A DNA stretch of 64,000 bases from [Phialemoniopsis] sp. UDSM-2020 (taxonomy: Eukaryota > Ascomycota > Sordariomycetes > Thyridiales > Thyridiaceae): the NCBI GenBank assembly GCA_018873225.1, contig JAEILZ010000005.1:558001-622000 (forward strand), written 5' to 3'. The notes under the pieces are model-generated. The model was not told where the DNA came from. It saw only the letters and a program-made list of their open reading frames with translations, and did no database searches. The position numbers and the translations under genes are program-made. This document shows, one piece after another, positions 1 to 10,981 of the stretch. Every line of letters begins with the position of its first letter. Position 1 is the first letter of the stretch.

Positions 1-369
1 TGCTTGCGTGAAAATGATGGCCCTCGCATCTTCCGATACTGGCAGAGTGCGCTGCTCTGATCGTTGCCCCTGTCTGCCCAACATGCAGCCCAACAACCTG
101 ATTTGTCACACAGCCACCTGCAGTTGATTGGACGAGTGCAGCTGAGAAGGCTGGCATCGCACATTTAACATCGAACCCCGCACGTCCTTGTGGTAGCCAG
201 CTCCGTCTCCATCACGAATATTCACAGTCGAATACATGCACTGTCGATAATGCTCCGCTAGAACTGGTTGCAGGTGTGATTCAAAACGCACCAGGCATCT
301 GCCTGCGCCCAGTTTGGACTACCAAAATCCAGATCACATCTCACGCTGACAAGCTTGCTGCATAACGCC
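1..369. other. 5' flank of the first STAND gene
   Basis: No gene is visible here. The reading frame of the downstream STAND gene is open from a TTG at 355, but the first in-frame ATG is at 370, so this stretch is read as promoter and 5' leader. Confidence 0.5.
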
Positions 370-3264
370 ATGGACCCCCTGAGCATCCTGTCTGTCGCAG
401 CTGCTGTGGTCGCCTTTATCGACTTTGGCTCGAAGCTGCTCAATGCAACGAAGGAGGCTTTGGGCTCCGAGTCGCGCCAGCTTCATTTCAAGCTGGCGGA
501 CTTGGAACGTATGGCAGCTAGCCTCACACAGCAGAGCAACGACATTGAAAATGTCTATGGATATCCCGAGAATGCCCAGGGGCGTGAGGAGGATACTAAG
601 CTCATCCAGGTCTCCAAGGAGTCCAAAGAAACCGCCAAGGAAGTGACGCAACTTATCTCAGAGATACGATACCAGCAAGACGACAAGTTGAACGGAGTTA
701 CCAAAGTCTTCAGAAAGTTGGCCAATGTTTATAGGCCAGTGTCAACTGAAAACAAGACTCGGGAAAAAAATGTTTCTACAATGGGGTCCAAGAGCTTTCA
801 TGACCGGGCTGTCAAACTACAAAGCAGGCTACACCTCCTACAGGAAGAGATAAGCTGGACAGTACAGTCGTGCCTATGGTAAGAAGTCAGTCAACCTACC
901 TCATACAAGGCCAAACTCATATATTATAGGGCCAACACGCGAGATACTCTGGACGGTCTCAAGGACATTTCATTGCAGCTCCAGAAATTGCATCAGAACT
1001 TGCCACCATCAATTTCGGAACCTACGCGAAATGAACATAATTTCGCTTTATGCGCATATTCTAATCCGCGACAAGCTTTATTTGACAGGATATGGGCTCG
1101 GGAAGATGCCAACCTTGAGGTCAAGCCATTCGAGGTATCCACCCTCAATGGTAGTGGCATATTACGTTTGGACTTTGAAACTCAACAACAAACCTATTTG
1201 ACATTGGATTTCACAGAAAGATGTAAACGGGAATTAGCTATTAGCGAGCCGGACACCGGCACGTTCGAATGGATCTTTCCACAGACTCCTTCAGATCCAT
1301 CTAGTCGGGCTTGGAATGATTTCCCAGCCTGGCTTGAAGAGACTTCGCAGCGGATCTATTGGATCACTGGGAAGCCTGCCTCAGGAAAATCCACTCTTAT
1401 GAAGCACATCACCAGACATCAAAAATTTCAAACTATCTTGAATAGATGGGCTGAGGGGAAGCCGTGGCACTTTGCGGCATTCTTCACCTGGAATGCCGGA
1501 ACGGATTTGCAAAAAACCGAGGCTGGCATGAAGCGAAGCCTACTCTGTCAATACATGTCAAAATTGGCGGCTTACACACCCCATGTATTCGTCAGACGAT
1601 GGGCATTCTTCAAAGTACTCGCCGCCCATGGCCCTGACCTTCTAGTCCCGCCTTGGACCGACCGCGAACTGGACGACGCTTGGCAGACCTTCTGCGAACT
1701 GGTTCGCGTGTCGGGGCGTAGGTTGGTCCTTTTCATCGATGGTCTGGATGAGTTTCAGGTAAACGACAATCACAAATCCATCCTGAGCTTTCTCAAAGGG
1801 GTTCTCGCCACCGGTATTGCCAAGGTCTGCGTCAGTAGTCGCGAATGGACTGCATTTCACGACGAGTTTCGCACTCAGCCTAGCCTCAAGATGCAAGACC
1901 TGACAGCGCATGATATTTCTCTGTATATCAAAACCCATCTCGATCAGTGTGCTGCTTATCACGACCTCAAGGCTTCAAATGCTATGGCGATGGAAGAAAT
2001 GCCGAAACAAATCGCGGAAAGATCCGACGGCGTCTTTCTATGGGTTACCCTCGTAACACAGGAGCTGATCGAGCGCATGTCGCTTGGAGATTCCGCACTA
2101 GAGCTTTACAGTGTTCTTGAAAATCTTCATACTGACTTGATTAAGCTCTTCGATGGAATTTGGGACAGTCTGTCCCAGGAGAACAAAGTCAACGCTGCGA
2201 GATTCTTCAGGCTTGTAGAAGCTGAACACGACTCAATCTCTACACATAGGATGTTTATAGCAGATCAACCAGACATGGCCGCTGCCGCCGCTATGAGACG
2301 GGAAGACCAAACCAAGCAGCTATCACGCCGACTACGAAGCCGAACGAGAGGTTTCCTTGCAATTGCTGTCAGCGGATATGTCACTTATTTGCATCGCACA
2401 GTAAAAGAATGGCTGGCCATACATAAGCCGTCCATGTCTGAGATCACTCCCTCAGATTTTGACCCGCACCTATGCCTCCTGGAGGCCGAAGTTGCTGTCA
2501 TCCAACAGCCACAATTTTGGGAAAACATCAAAGCTCCTTCCCTTTGGTCACGCATATCATATTGTCTCGGCCATGCCGGTCGGTGTGCACACGTTGCAGA
2601 TACGGCGGGCAAACACTCACCCATGGTACTGAGACTGGTCACCGCATTGGACACGTTGGATGATCAAGTCGTCGAGCATCGACAAATACTAGAGAGCTCT
2701 GTGCCGCAACATCATTCCTTAGAGGGCTTGAGGCAGCTCCCGTGGCCTAGTCTTCAGTTCATGCGTTTGTGGCCAGGGAAGCCACTCACGAATTCATTTT
2801 TGGGACTGACAGCACAATATGGCATTGTGTCATATGTCAAATACAAGGTTGAACGGCAATTATCGTCGGGAAGACCTAAAAAGGGACGGCTAGATATCAG
2901 CCTCCTCGAGAACGCCGTGTTTCAGCCTAGTGATATCATGGTCTACACCATGGTTTCACAGGATCTATACGACGAGGAATATAACTTGCACCAGGCGTGT
3001 CCGCTAATTCATGCTCGGTTCATAAAGAAAAAAGAGCTTGTCACATTTCTTCTTGAGCATGGAGCAAATCCTAACCAGAAGTCCCAATTTCTATGGAAGA
3101 CCACAGATATGGACTGGTGCAACCTACATCCTGGCAGCAGATCGTCGATTTCACGATTCATCTCACGGGGACAACCTACCGTAAAGCAGCTCGTGAGTGA
3201 GGTTGTGAGGGCCAGGGAGGACGATTCCTTCTCAGAAATAGACAGTCTATTTCAGAAAAGGTAA
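370..3264 (+). CDS. NACHT-type STAND (NLR-like) protein
   Basis: Two exons, 370-878 and 930-3264, with a 51-nt GTAAGA...TATAG intron; joined they give 947 aa. Residues 1 to about 170 resemble the N-terminal domain common in fungal STAND proteins (it begins MDPLSILSVAAAVVAF). A NACHT NTPase follows, with Walker A at residues 317-324 (GKPASGKS) and Walker B at 437-444 (LFIDGLDE). The C-terminal half is helical, with only one ankyrin-like stretch near the end (LLEHGANPN). Such proteins act as oligomerising NTP switches in non-self recognition or heterokaryon incompatibility in fungi (family knowledge). The ligand and output of this one cannot be read from the sequence. There is no long WD40 or ankyrin array, so the sensor part is short or diverged. 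The start at 370 is the first in-frame ATG. Confidence 0.85.
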
Positions 3265-4237
3265 TTACCTGTAATTTGGCAGCGATCGCAGGTCATGTTT
3301 CACTGGGGATAATTTACTCTCTCATGTTGAGTATTTTAGTACGGTTTGCGGAACGATCGGAATCATTGGTTCAAACCGAAGTTCATTCGCGATGACTTAG
3401 TTCCGGTAGACGGACGATCATGAATAGAAATGAGGCAGAAAAACGAGGAACAGAGAAGTAACTGGGTGTCAGAAAGGCTGACGTTTTGATTGATTTCAAC
3501 CCAAATTACTAACGGCTTGAATGACCCATTTATGCTTAGGTAGTGGGAGAATTTGAGTTGTTCGTTCAATGTTCGAGGAGAACTGCCAAACAACACAAAG
3601 GTGTGGATCATCGATGTAGGGGTCCAAATCGCCGGACCAGCGCATGTTACGCACGTTACTTATCAATCGCCGAGCATCTAGCCGACTTGCATCACAGAGC
3701 AGACGCCAATGCGGGCATCAACCATTAGGTCAGCTTTTCAGAGCTCGAGCGCTGTTCTGGGCTCCACAGCTGCTTGGTCGGTGGTCGATTGCTCCGACCC
3801 TCGACCTGCGCTGACAAAGAATCAATCGATGGATCCTCTTTTCTGCCCCGCATTCACGTCCAAGTGCCTGCATCACGGCACAGGCGACTGGCGCGCGTCC
3901 CCTGAGCCTCGAATGGCTCTGCTCTGCACCTTCAGGGCTGTCTAAGCGCGCATCAAACGGGATTCGGGACATAGCTCTGATTATGTGATGGAGCGGATTT
4001 CGCAACAGCATCGGGTGCTTCGAGATACCCGGATGGAGTTCTGTTGATGAGGTAGGTTTTGTATAAGAGGTCGTGATGATCGCTGGTAAGCTGGTGAGTG
4101 AGAGCTAAGTCATTCTCGCATCCTTCATCGCATTTCACATCCATCAATCGCATCACATCTTTCCAAAGTAAAGTTATTAAGACTGCCATTTGAATCTATC
4201 ATACATCATCAAGGCGCGAACCTCCATCAAGACCATC
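3265..4237. other. Intergenic region, no gene seen
   Basis: About 970 bp between the STAND gene and the NmrA-like gene. Open frames reach only about 90 codons, lack recognisable domains and overlap each other on both strands. The last 200 bp before 4238 probably hold the NmrA-like promoter and leader. Confidence 0.5.
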
Positions 4238-5155
4238 ATGGCTCCCCAAAAGCAGTCCCGCAAGATCACCATCGCCGGCTCCGGCGGCAACGTCGGCTCC
4301 CAGATCCTCAAGGCCCTGCTGGCCCAGGGCATCCACGAGGTCAGCGTCATCACCCGCGCCGAGTCGACCTCGACCTTCCCCGACGGCGTGCACAAGGTCC
4401 ACCGCGGCTCCTACGACGACGAGGCCTTCCTCGTCTCCGCCCTGCAGGGCCAGGACGTGCTCATGACGCCCCTGAGCTGGGCCGCCATCGACGCCCAGGT
4501 GCCCCTGATCCGCGCCGCCGCCAAGGCCGGCGTCGCCTACGTTGTACCAGACGAGTTTGGTTCCGACCAGGCTAACGAGAAGCTGCGCGGCGAGCTGCAC
4601 GTCCTCGCGCCCAAGGACAAGTACCGCGCCCTCGTCGAGGAGCTCGGCGTCAGCGCCTGGGTCGGCATCGTCAACAACCCCTGGGTCGACTTCCTCGTGC
4701 CCATGGGCTTCTGGAGCGGCGACTTCAAGGCGCGCAAGGCCGTGCTTTACGATGAGGGCGAGTACAAGGCCAATTTCTCGACGCTGCCCGACGTCGGCAA
4801 GGGCGTCGCCGCCATTTTCAGCCTGCCCGAGGCCGAGCTGGCCGCGTACAAGAACAAGTACGTCTACCTGAGCTCCTTCCACGTCACGCAGCGCGAGGTG
4901 CTCGCGAGCGCGATGCGCGCCACGGGCACGACCGAGGCGGACTGGACGGTCGAAAGGGTGAACCTGGAGGAGGACCTCAAGGCCGCGGCCGAGGAGGCCA
5001 AGAAGGGCAACATGCTGGCTGGTGTAATGGTGCTCCTGGGAAACACGTTCCGGCCGGGCTACGGCGGCGATTACCAGCACAAGGTTGTGGACTACGCCCA
5101 CCTTGGCGTGGAGACCGAGAAACTTGACGATGTTATGAAGCGTGTGCTTGCCTAG
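4238..5155 (+). CDS. NmrA-like / isoflavone reductase-family oxidoreductase
   Basis: Single exon, 305 aa. The N-terminus has a Rossmann NAD(P)-binding motif at residues 14-20 (GSGGNVG), and later segments such as VVPDEFGSD are typical of the fungal isoflavone reductase/CipA-like branch of atypical short-chain dehydrogenases. These bind NADPH and either reduce small aromatic substrates or act as redox sensors; the substrate is unknown. The frame is open upstream to 4190, but the ATG at 4238 has a better context (CATCATGGC) and starts at the expected distance from the Rossmann motif. The gene is very GC-rich with C/G third positions, which also produces a long spurious antisense frame. It is convergent with the kinase gene, with only 24 bp between stop codons. 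Confidence 0.85.
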   Translation: MAPQKQSRKITIAGSGGNVGSQILKALLAQGIHEVSVITRAESTSTFPDGVHKVHRGSYDDEAFLVSALQGQDVLMTPLSWAAIDAQVPLIRAAAKAGVAYVVPDEFGSDQANEKLRGELHVLAPKDKYRALVEELGVSAWVGIVNNPWVDFLVPMGFWSGDFKARKAVLYDEGEYKANFSTLPDVGKGVAAIFSLPEAELAAYKNKYVYLSSFHVTQREVLASAMRATGTTEADWTVERVNLEEDLKAAAEEAKKGNMLAGVMVLLGNTFRPGYGGDYQHKVVDYAHLGVETEKLDDVMKRVLA

Positions 5156-5179
5156 ATTTAGACAGTGGGATAACCGTGT

Positions 5180-6627
5180 TTAGGTTGCCGTATTATGAAC
5201 TTGCTTTTCCTCATGATCCATCTCCTGAATACCCGTTTCTTGTATTCCGTGCATGAGATTGCCCCAGCGCAGATGAGGGTTATCCCGCCTAACGTGAGCC
5301 GGACTCTCGTTCAAGTACAGAAGTGCCTGATGGAAATTAGCATGCGATATCAAATAGCGATAACATGAGGTTGTTAATTCTTGCGTACCTCGTCAGCCGT
5401 GGCTCTCTTGCTGTAGGTCACCAATTTCGCGACCAAGCCGCGAAAGTCGGGCTGCACATCTGAAAGAACGATCTCCCAAGGTTTGCGCTCAAACACCTGA
5501 TACACCTCAAAAGGTGGCGTCTTGAACGTGGCAGCCTCGGGCCAGGTTTCAAGACTAGGCGTGCCAATTGTCTTGAATATGCTTAGGATCAGACCAAGCT
5601 GGTTGCCGTCCTCGTGGGCTGCTCTCGACTCGAAGAGCGGCTTTGGTGGGTTGCGACACGCCTCGGCAAGCATCGCACCAGCACCCCACATATCCAGGGC
5701 AGTGTCGTAGGCCTTGTTTCCAAAGAGGGCCTCTGGCGCACGGTAAGGTCCAGTACCGACGTCGAGGATTTTCTTGTCGGCTGGCTCGGTATTTGCTGAC
5801 AGCATCGGGTGCCATGCAGTACCGAAATCCGAGAGGTAAGCAGGGCCATCGGAACTCTCGAGCAGAATCGCGGACGGCTTGATATCCCTGTGAATAATCC
5901 CATGGCCGTGGATGTACCGCAGTGCAGCGAAAGTGTCGTTGAAGTAGGCACGGATGCGTGCCTCGGAGAGCGCTTCTCCTCTGTCGAGCACGTTGGCCAT
6001 CGTCAAGGGCATGTACGGAAATACCAACACAAGGCGCTGCTCCTGGTCCCTAAATGTCTCGAGGAGCTGGATGATGGCTGGTCCCTCGAACGTCGTAAGG
6101 ATTGTGGCCTCCCGCCTGGGGTTGTGAGGCTCGATGGCGTGAGTCTCGGTGATGACTTTGAGAGCGCGTGCTTCGCATCTGTAGACTTCGGCCGTGACCC
6201 CACTAGCAACATATTGACAGTTCTGGTAAGATCCTATCCTGATGCCTGGGCCATCGCCCTCATTCTCGGAGGGGTTGAACCACTCTGATGCGCACTTTTC
6301 GCTTGGACGCGAGGGTCTGGCCAAAGTGTCGATCGCCGCATCATACTCTTGCTTCAAACAGTTCTTGATGAGCAAACCTTACCACGAGATGGATAATATG
6401 AAGAAGACACTTACCCGAGACGAGGAGTCACTGTAAGCCTGGGTTTCCAGCTGGAAAGGGCTTACATGAAAGCCATGTCCCACGTCGGTGTGGTGGTTCT
6501 GTCTTTTGTTCTCATGGTTAGCAATGGATATTTGTAGGTGGGATGAAGTGACTTCTTACATCCTCTCGACGTTTTGATATCTCTCGACTGCCGTCAACGA
6601 CGATTTCCAGTCGTCGGAGGCGGCCAT
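5180..6627 (-). CDS. csk1: Csk1-like CDK-activating protein kinase
   Basis: Four exons are inferred on the minus strand: 6560-6627, 6415-6430 (16 nt), 5389-6363 and 5180-5326, giving about 401 aa. Exon 1 encodes MAASDDWKSSLTAVERYQNV, which looks like the usual start of fungal Csk1-type kinases. The kinase domain shows a degenerate glycine loop (ASGVTAEVY), a lysine in ALKVI (about residue 97), HRDIKPSAILL (186-196), DFG (207-209) and GTGPYRAPE. The catalytic-loop Asn is replaced by Ala (KPSA). S. cerevisiae Cak1 is known to lack the glycine triplet, and fungal Csk1/Cak1 kinases phosphorylate the T-loop of CDKs. The last exon is needed because the frame otherwise stops inside a GTACGC donor. 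The exon-3 acceptor could instead be at 6351 (397 aa). A CDK-like kinase of other specificity remains possible. Confidence 0.7.
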
Positions 6628-7447
6628 GGATACTCAGTATTAACGCGGAACCCAAGCTACCCTATTTGGACATGGATCATTGTCCTCGAGGACAGTTGCA
6701 TTTCGAGTTGGAGGTGAGGGGGCGGCACAATTGGATCAATTGACCGATGTCACCCTTCTAGGTTAAGCTTGGACCACCCCTGTAAGGGAAGAAGTTCGGG
6801 GTGTAGCTTGGTGATCCCACAGGTACCTCTTCAGCGGACTAGCACTGGCTTTTGGCTCTGTTCCACCCCAGACTGTGGTGGATGGTGGCTTGAATGGTCC
6901 CGGGTCCAATTCGGAAGTAATGTGATATCTTGAACGAATCCGTATGTGTGTTCAAAGAGGTCCAAGGTTGGGAATTCCTTTATTACTTTGAGGGGAGCAG
7001 CTCTGAGGGTTAGGACTCAGAACAACAGTGTCCGATGCTACAGTTCGGAGAGGCACAATTATGCACAAATTAACGATCGCCCACAGGCATGCTCCCGAGG
7101 GACATCTAAAGCTAAAACCCAGTGGAGCCCAAAAGAGGCGGCCAACCTCCCGCCCCCCAGATTGATTCGAGTGAGCGCCTCCTCCACTTTCTTGGGTTTT
7201 GTTTAGCTTTAGCTTGGTGCGTGCGTGCGTGCTTCTGTGTGCGCATTGAGGTTCTTCGGCCAAAGCTGCTCCAGATTGACTCTCTCACGACCGACCCCAG
7301 GACCCAGTCGCATTCGCTTCCTCACGCCCATTGCGAGCATGCTCACCTCTCCCTCCACACCCGCTGCTATGTTATTATAGACACCGCGTCATCATCGTCA
7401 TTTGCTCTTTGTTTCCCCATCTCTAGTCGCTCCAGGCAGCCGGCACA
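6628..7447. other. Divergent promoter region between csk1-like and syp1
   Basis: 820 bp with no gene seen. It holds the 5' regions of both divergent genes, pyrimidine-rich stretches before 7448, and a short GTGC microsatellite (four units, 7217-7232). Confidence 0.5.
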
Positions 7448-10400
7448 ATGGACGACCTCTCACGAGCCGAGTACCCGGCCATGCTGGTGAGCTCCTCTCC
7501 CCGAGTCGGATGCCTGCGCAAGCTTCCCCGACACTCTGCTGCTGTCGGGAAGCGCAGGCACTGCTCGTGTACCCTGCAAGCAAACATCTACTGACCGCCA
7601 TTCTCCTCCCGCAGGGCCATTTGCAGCCGCAGCAGGCCGTCCTCACCTTCCAGGAGCGCGTCAAGCGGATCAATCGGATCAACCAAGAAGTCGCCGAATG
7701 GCTTCAGGTACGATGCACTAGGCCGGTCGAGCATCCTCAAGGGAAGGATATTTGAATGCTGAATGTGGATACAGGAGCGCCGCAAGGTCGAGGATCAGTA
7801 TGTCGCCGGGCTCAAGAGGCTGATGACCCATCGGGTCCCCAGCTCTACGACGGATCTGGGGTATGTTTAACATGATGTTCAAGACCGGGTTGCCACCGTT
7901 GCTGACCCTGCTATCTACTCGCAGCATCTTCCAAACCCCTTGGGCAAAGGTTCTGTCGTCCGTCAACGCAATCGCCATGTCGCACCAGCTGTACGCCCAG
8001 CGCATCGAATCCGACGTCGAGGCATCGCTGCGCAATTTCCACAATAAGAAGGAGATGCAGAACGCCAACAACATGGCTGGAAACCTGCAATTGCTGGCTA
8101 AAGAGCTGGACGAGGCACAGGCAAAGTCGGACAAGCTCACCAAGAAGGGTGGAAAGGCCAGCGCTTCCAAGGTCGACGCCGCCACTTCGCACCTCGAAAG
8201 CGCATCGCAACAGTGGGAGTCCCAGGCACCTTTCATCTATGAGACACTGCAGGCTCTCGACGAGCAGCGCATCAACCACTTGCGCGATCTCTTGACTCAG
8301 CTGGAAACCCACGAAGTCGACCAGGCAACCCGCACGCAGGCTGCGGCAGAGGATGCTCTGAACACCATGTTGGAGATAAGCACTGCAACAGAGATTCTCA
8401 GCTTCTCTACCCAAGTCACGAGCAGCCGACCCAAAATCGAGAAGAGAAGCACTACGCGCCAATCGAGCGTCGCCGGAGGCTCGAGCCTGGCCCCTCCTAG
8501 TATCAGGAGCCATGACGACAATGCAAGTGAGCATTCCGCCCGGAACGAACGAAATGAACGGCCTGAGCCTCCTGCACCGGGTAAGTTGCAATTATCTTCT
8601 TTGCTATGGCTTGTAAAGCCACCATCGCTAATCACGGCATCACAGAGAGCGGCAAGCTAAGAAGCCGGATTGGTACTATGCTCGGCCGGCGGAGACAGAG
8701 CATTCACGGCGGTTTCGGTCCGCTTTCGCCGTCAAAGGGCTCCGGTCCTTTTGGTCGAAGCCTAGGTAGCAGCCATGGCAGGTCCATCTCGCCTCGCGCC
8801 TCATCTCACAACCTGAGTGAAACCCACGGCCGCCTTTCATCACTCGCGGAGACTCCTGACTCGCCAAAGGGCACGAGCGCGGAGGAAAGTGCCCCGAAAG
8901 AGTCTCAAGAGGAAACGAACGGTCATGCTCTCGGGTCATCACAGGACACGCCTAAGCCACGGACCGTTGTCAACGGCACGACCACGGCGGAGGACATCTT
9001 TGACGCGCCCGCCCCTGCCGGACCTCCGCCATCTCAGCAGAAAACCGAGGCCTCGAACGAGCCGACAAAGGACGCCGAGGGCTTCACAGTGCCTGCTGCC
9101 TTCAACGACCCCATTTCCCAGGCCCAGAAGGAGGCGGCAGAAACGGGCGAGGAGCGGGATCAACTGTTCAGCCTCAACATCAAGAACGAGCCTGTCGCAG
9201 AGGAAGATGCTGATGCCAAGAAGGCCGCTCTTTCGAATGTGGCCAACACTCTTTCCATGGCGATGCCTTCTCGAAAGACCGGAACGATCCGCGGCCGTCG
9301 CGATGTCCGCAACACGATCTACGTCCCGTCGGCTCCCATGCCTGAGACGTCATCTGAAAGCCCATTCCCCATCCCGAGTCCATCGCTGTCAACATCGGTC
9401 TCCAATGTGTCCAGACCCCCGGCCGTCGCCGCCCTTCAATCCGAAGCGAGCATTGCTGGTACCTCGGACACACAATCCGTACGGTCCGCCACCTCGCTGG
9501 GAAGCCTTGTCCACCTGAAACATCCAGAATTGCACAACCCGGGCTTGAACTCGTCCATCATCGAGACGGTGTCTGCCACCTTGGGCGACAGGGGCGTGCT
9601 GAGTAGCGCCAAGGTCTCTGGCGAGATCGCTTTTGCATATAACTCTACTGACGATACCCCATCTAAAGGTATGCATGCCAATTTCGCGCACGAGTAGACA
9701 CATTGCTGACCCGAATCGCAGATCATGAAACAATCCGTATAAACAACTTCCCCGCCCTCGAGGTCATCGGCCCGAACCGCATCTTTGTCCAAAACACGCC
9801 CAGCCCGGACGAATTCACCCTCGACGTGTCGCACCTGCAGAGGACGGCCGTCGCCTTCAACTACCGCGTCCACGCCGACTCCGACGTCGCCCTCGCGCGC
9901 CACTGCCCCGTGTCCTTCTTCCCGACCTGGAAGCCCCAGGGCGACAAGCTCGGCCTGCTGCTGCAGTACCGCCTCGCCGACGACTACGCCGGGCCCAAAC
10001 CCGTCACGCTGCACAACGTCGCGTTCGTCGCGTTCTACGAGGGCGCGCGCGCACAGGCCGTCCAGAGCAAGCCTTCCGGCACGCACCTGCGCGACAAGCA
10101 GCTCGTCTACTGGCGCATGCCCGAGCTGACGCTCACCGAGGAGTGGGCCAAGATCGTGTGCCGGTTCGTCGCTCCTGCGGGCGAGGCCGCGCTGCCGGGC
10201 CGCATCGAGGCGCGCTGGGAGTACGCCGTGCCGGCGGGCGGCGACGCTGCGTCCGCGGGCGTGGGCATCTCGGTGAGCAGGCTTGTCGAGAGTAAGGGCA
10301 AGGAGAAGGCGGCGACGATCCCTGAGGAGGACGAGGATGACCCTTTCGCTGACGAGAGCACTACGCCGCGGACGGCCGAGGCCGGCGCGGGCTCGTGGGT

Positions 10401-10452
10401 CGAGGTGCCGCTTGTGAAGAAGTTGGTTAGTGGGCGGTATGAGGTGAAATAG
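7448..10452 (+). CDS. syp1: Syp1-like F-BAR / muniscin endocytic protein
   Basis: Six exons: 7448-7486, 7615-7707, 7775-7860, 7925-8580, 8646-9668 and 9722-10452; all junction phases agree and give 875 aa. Residues 1 to about 260 form an EFC/F-BAR module (SRAEYPAML, RVKRINRINQEVAEWLQ, QERRKVEDQY). A Ser/Pro-rich disordered linker follows (about 280-630). The last exon encodes a C-terminal mu-homology domain (INNFPALEVIGPNRIFVQN). This is the architecture of yeast Syp1 and animal FCHo proteins, which bind membrane and cargo at early endocytic sites and affect septin and actin organisation. The first coding exon has only 13 codons, common in this family. The 3' end is very GC-rich. It is convergent with mad1. 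Confidence 0.92.
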
Positions 10453-10981
10453 AGCAGGGGGTGATCTAGGCATGGTTCTTTCTGCTAGATTTGAAAGAGA
10501 GATGTTTCTCCAGTGTCTTGTTATTGTCTCTAGTCTACATCGCAGGAGTGTGGGACAGTGTTGCGCAGGAAGCCAGAGGAGAGGGGAAGACAAAGATGTC
10601 GATTTGCATCCGTTTCCTTGTTTCTACTCTTCGGGAGGACGGCCCTACTAAGGGATTGTTGACTCCCCGACTTTGTATATCCAGCGGAGGAAATGGGAAA
10701 GCAGAGCAGGCAGATGTCATGGACGAGCGTGAGTCGGACTAAAGTAGTTTGCAGTGTTCAAAGATTAGCATTTACTGGGAATGAATCAGACATTCAAGCA
10801 GCTCTTTTCTTGGTAGCAGCCATCGATGTATTGCATTATCGTTCTCATGATATCGTCCCAGCCACTATGATACAGAATCCGTTGGCATGCTCAAACGGAC
10901 CTTGGTATCCTCCCACCCGGTCTAAAGATATGTACATTTATGCGTATATAAAACGCCTCTCTCCCTCAATTCTGGCGCATC
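10453..10981. other. Convergent 3' region between syp1 and mad1
   Basis: 529 bp holding only the two 3' untranslated regions as far as can be seen. Confidence 0.5.

Noticed and set aside
4199..5101. 300-codon antisense frame across the NmrA-like gene
   Set aside because: It is a by-product of GC-rich third positions; the sense strand has a clear Rossmann-fold protein.
9436..10593. 385-codon minus-strand frame over the end of syp1
   Set aside because: The plus strand encodes a conserved mu-homology domain with matching splice phases; the antisense product is compositionally odd and has no domain.
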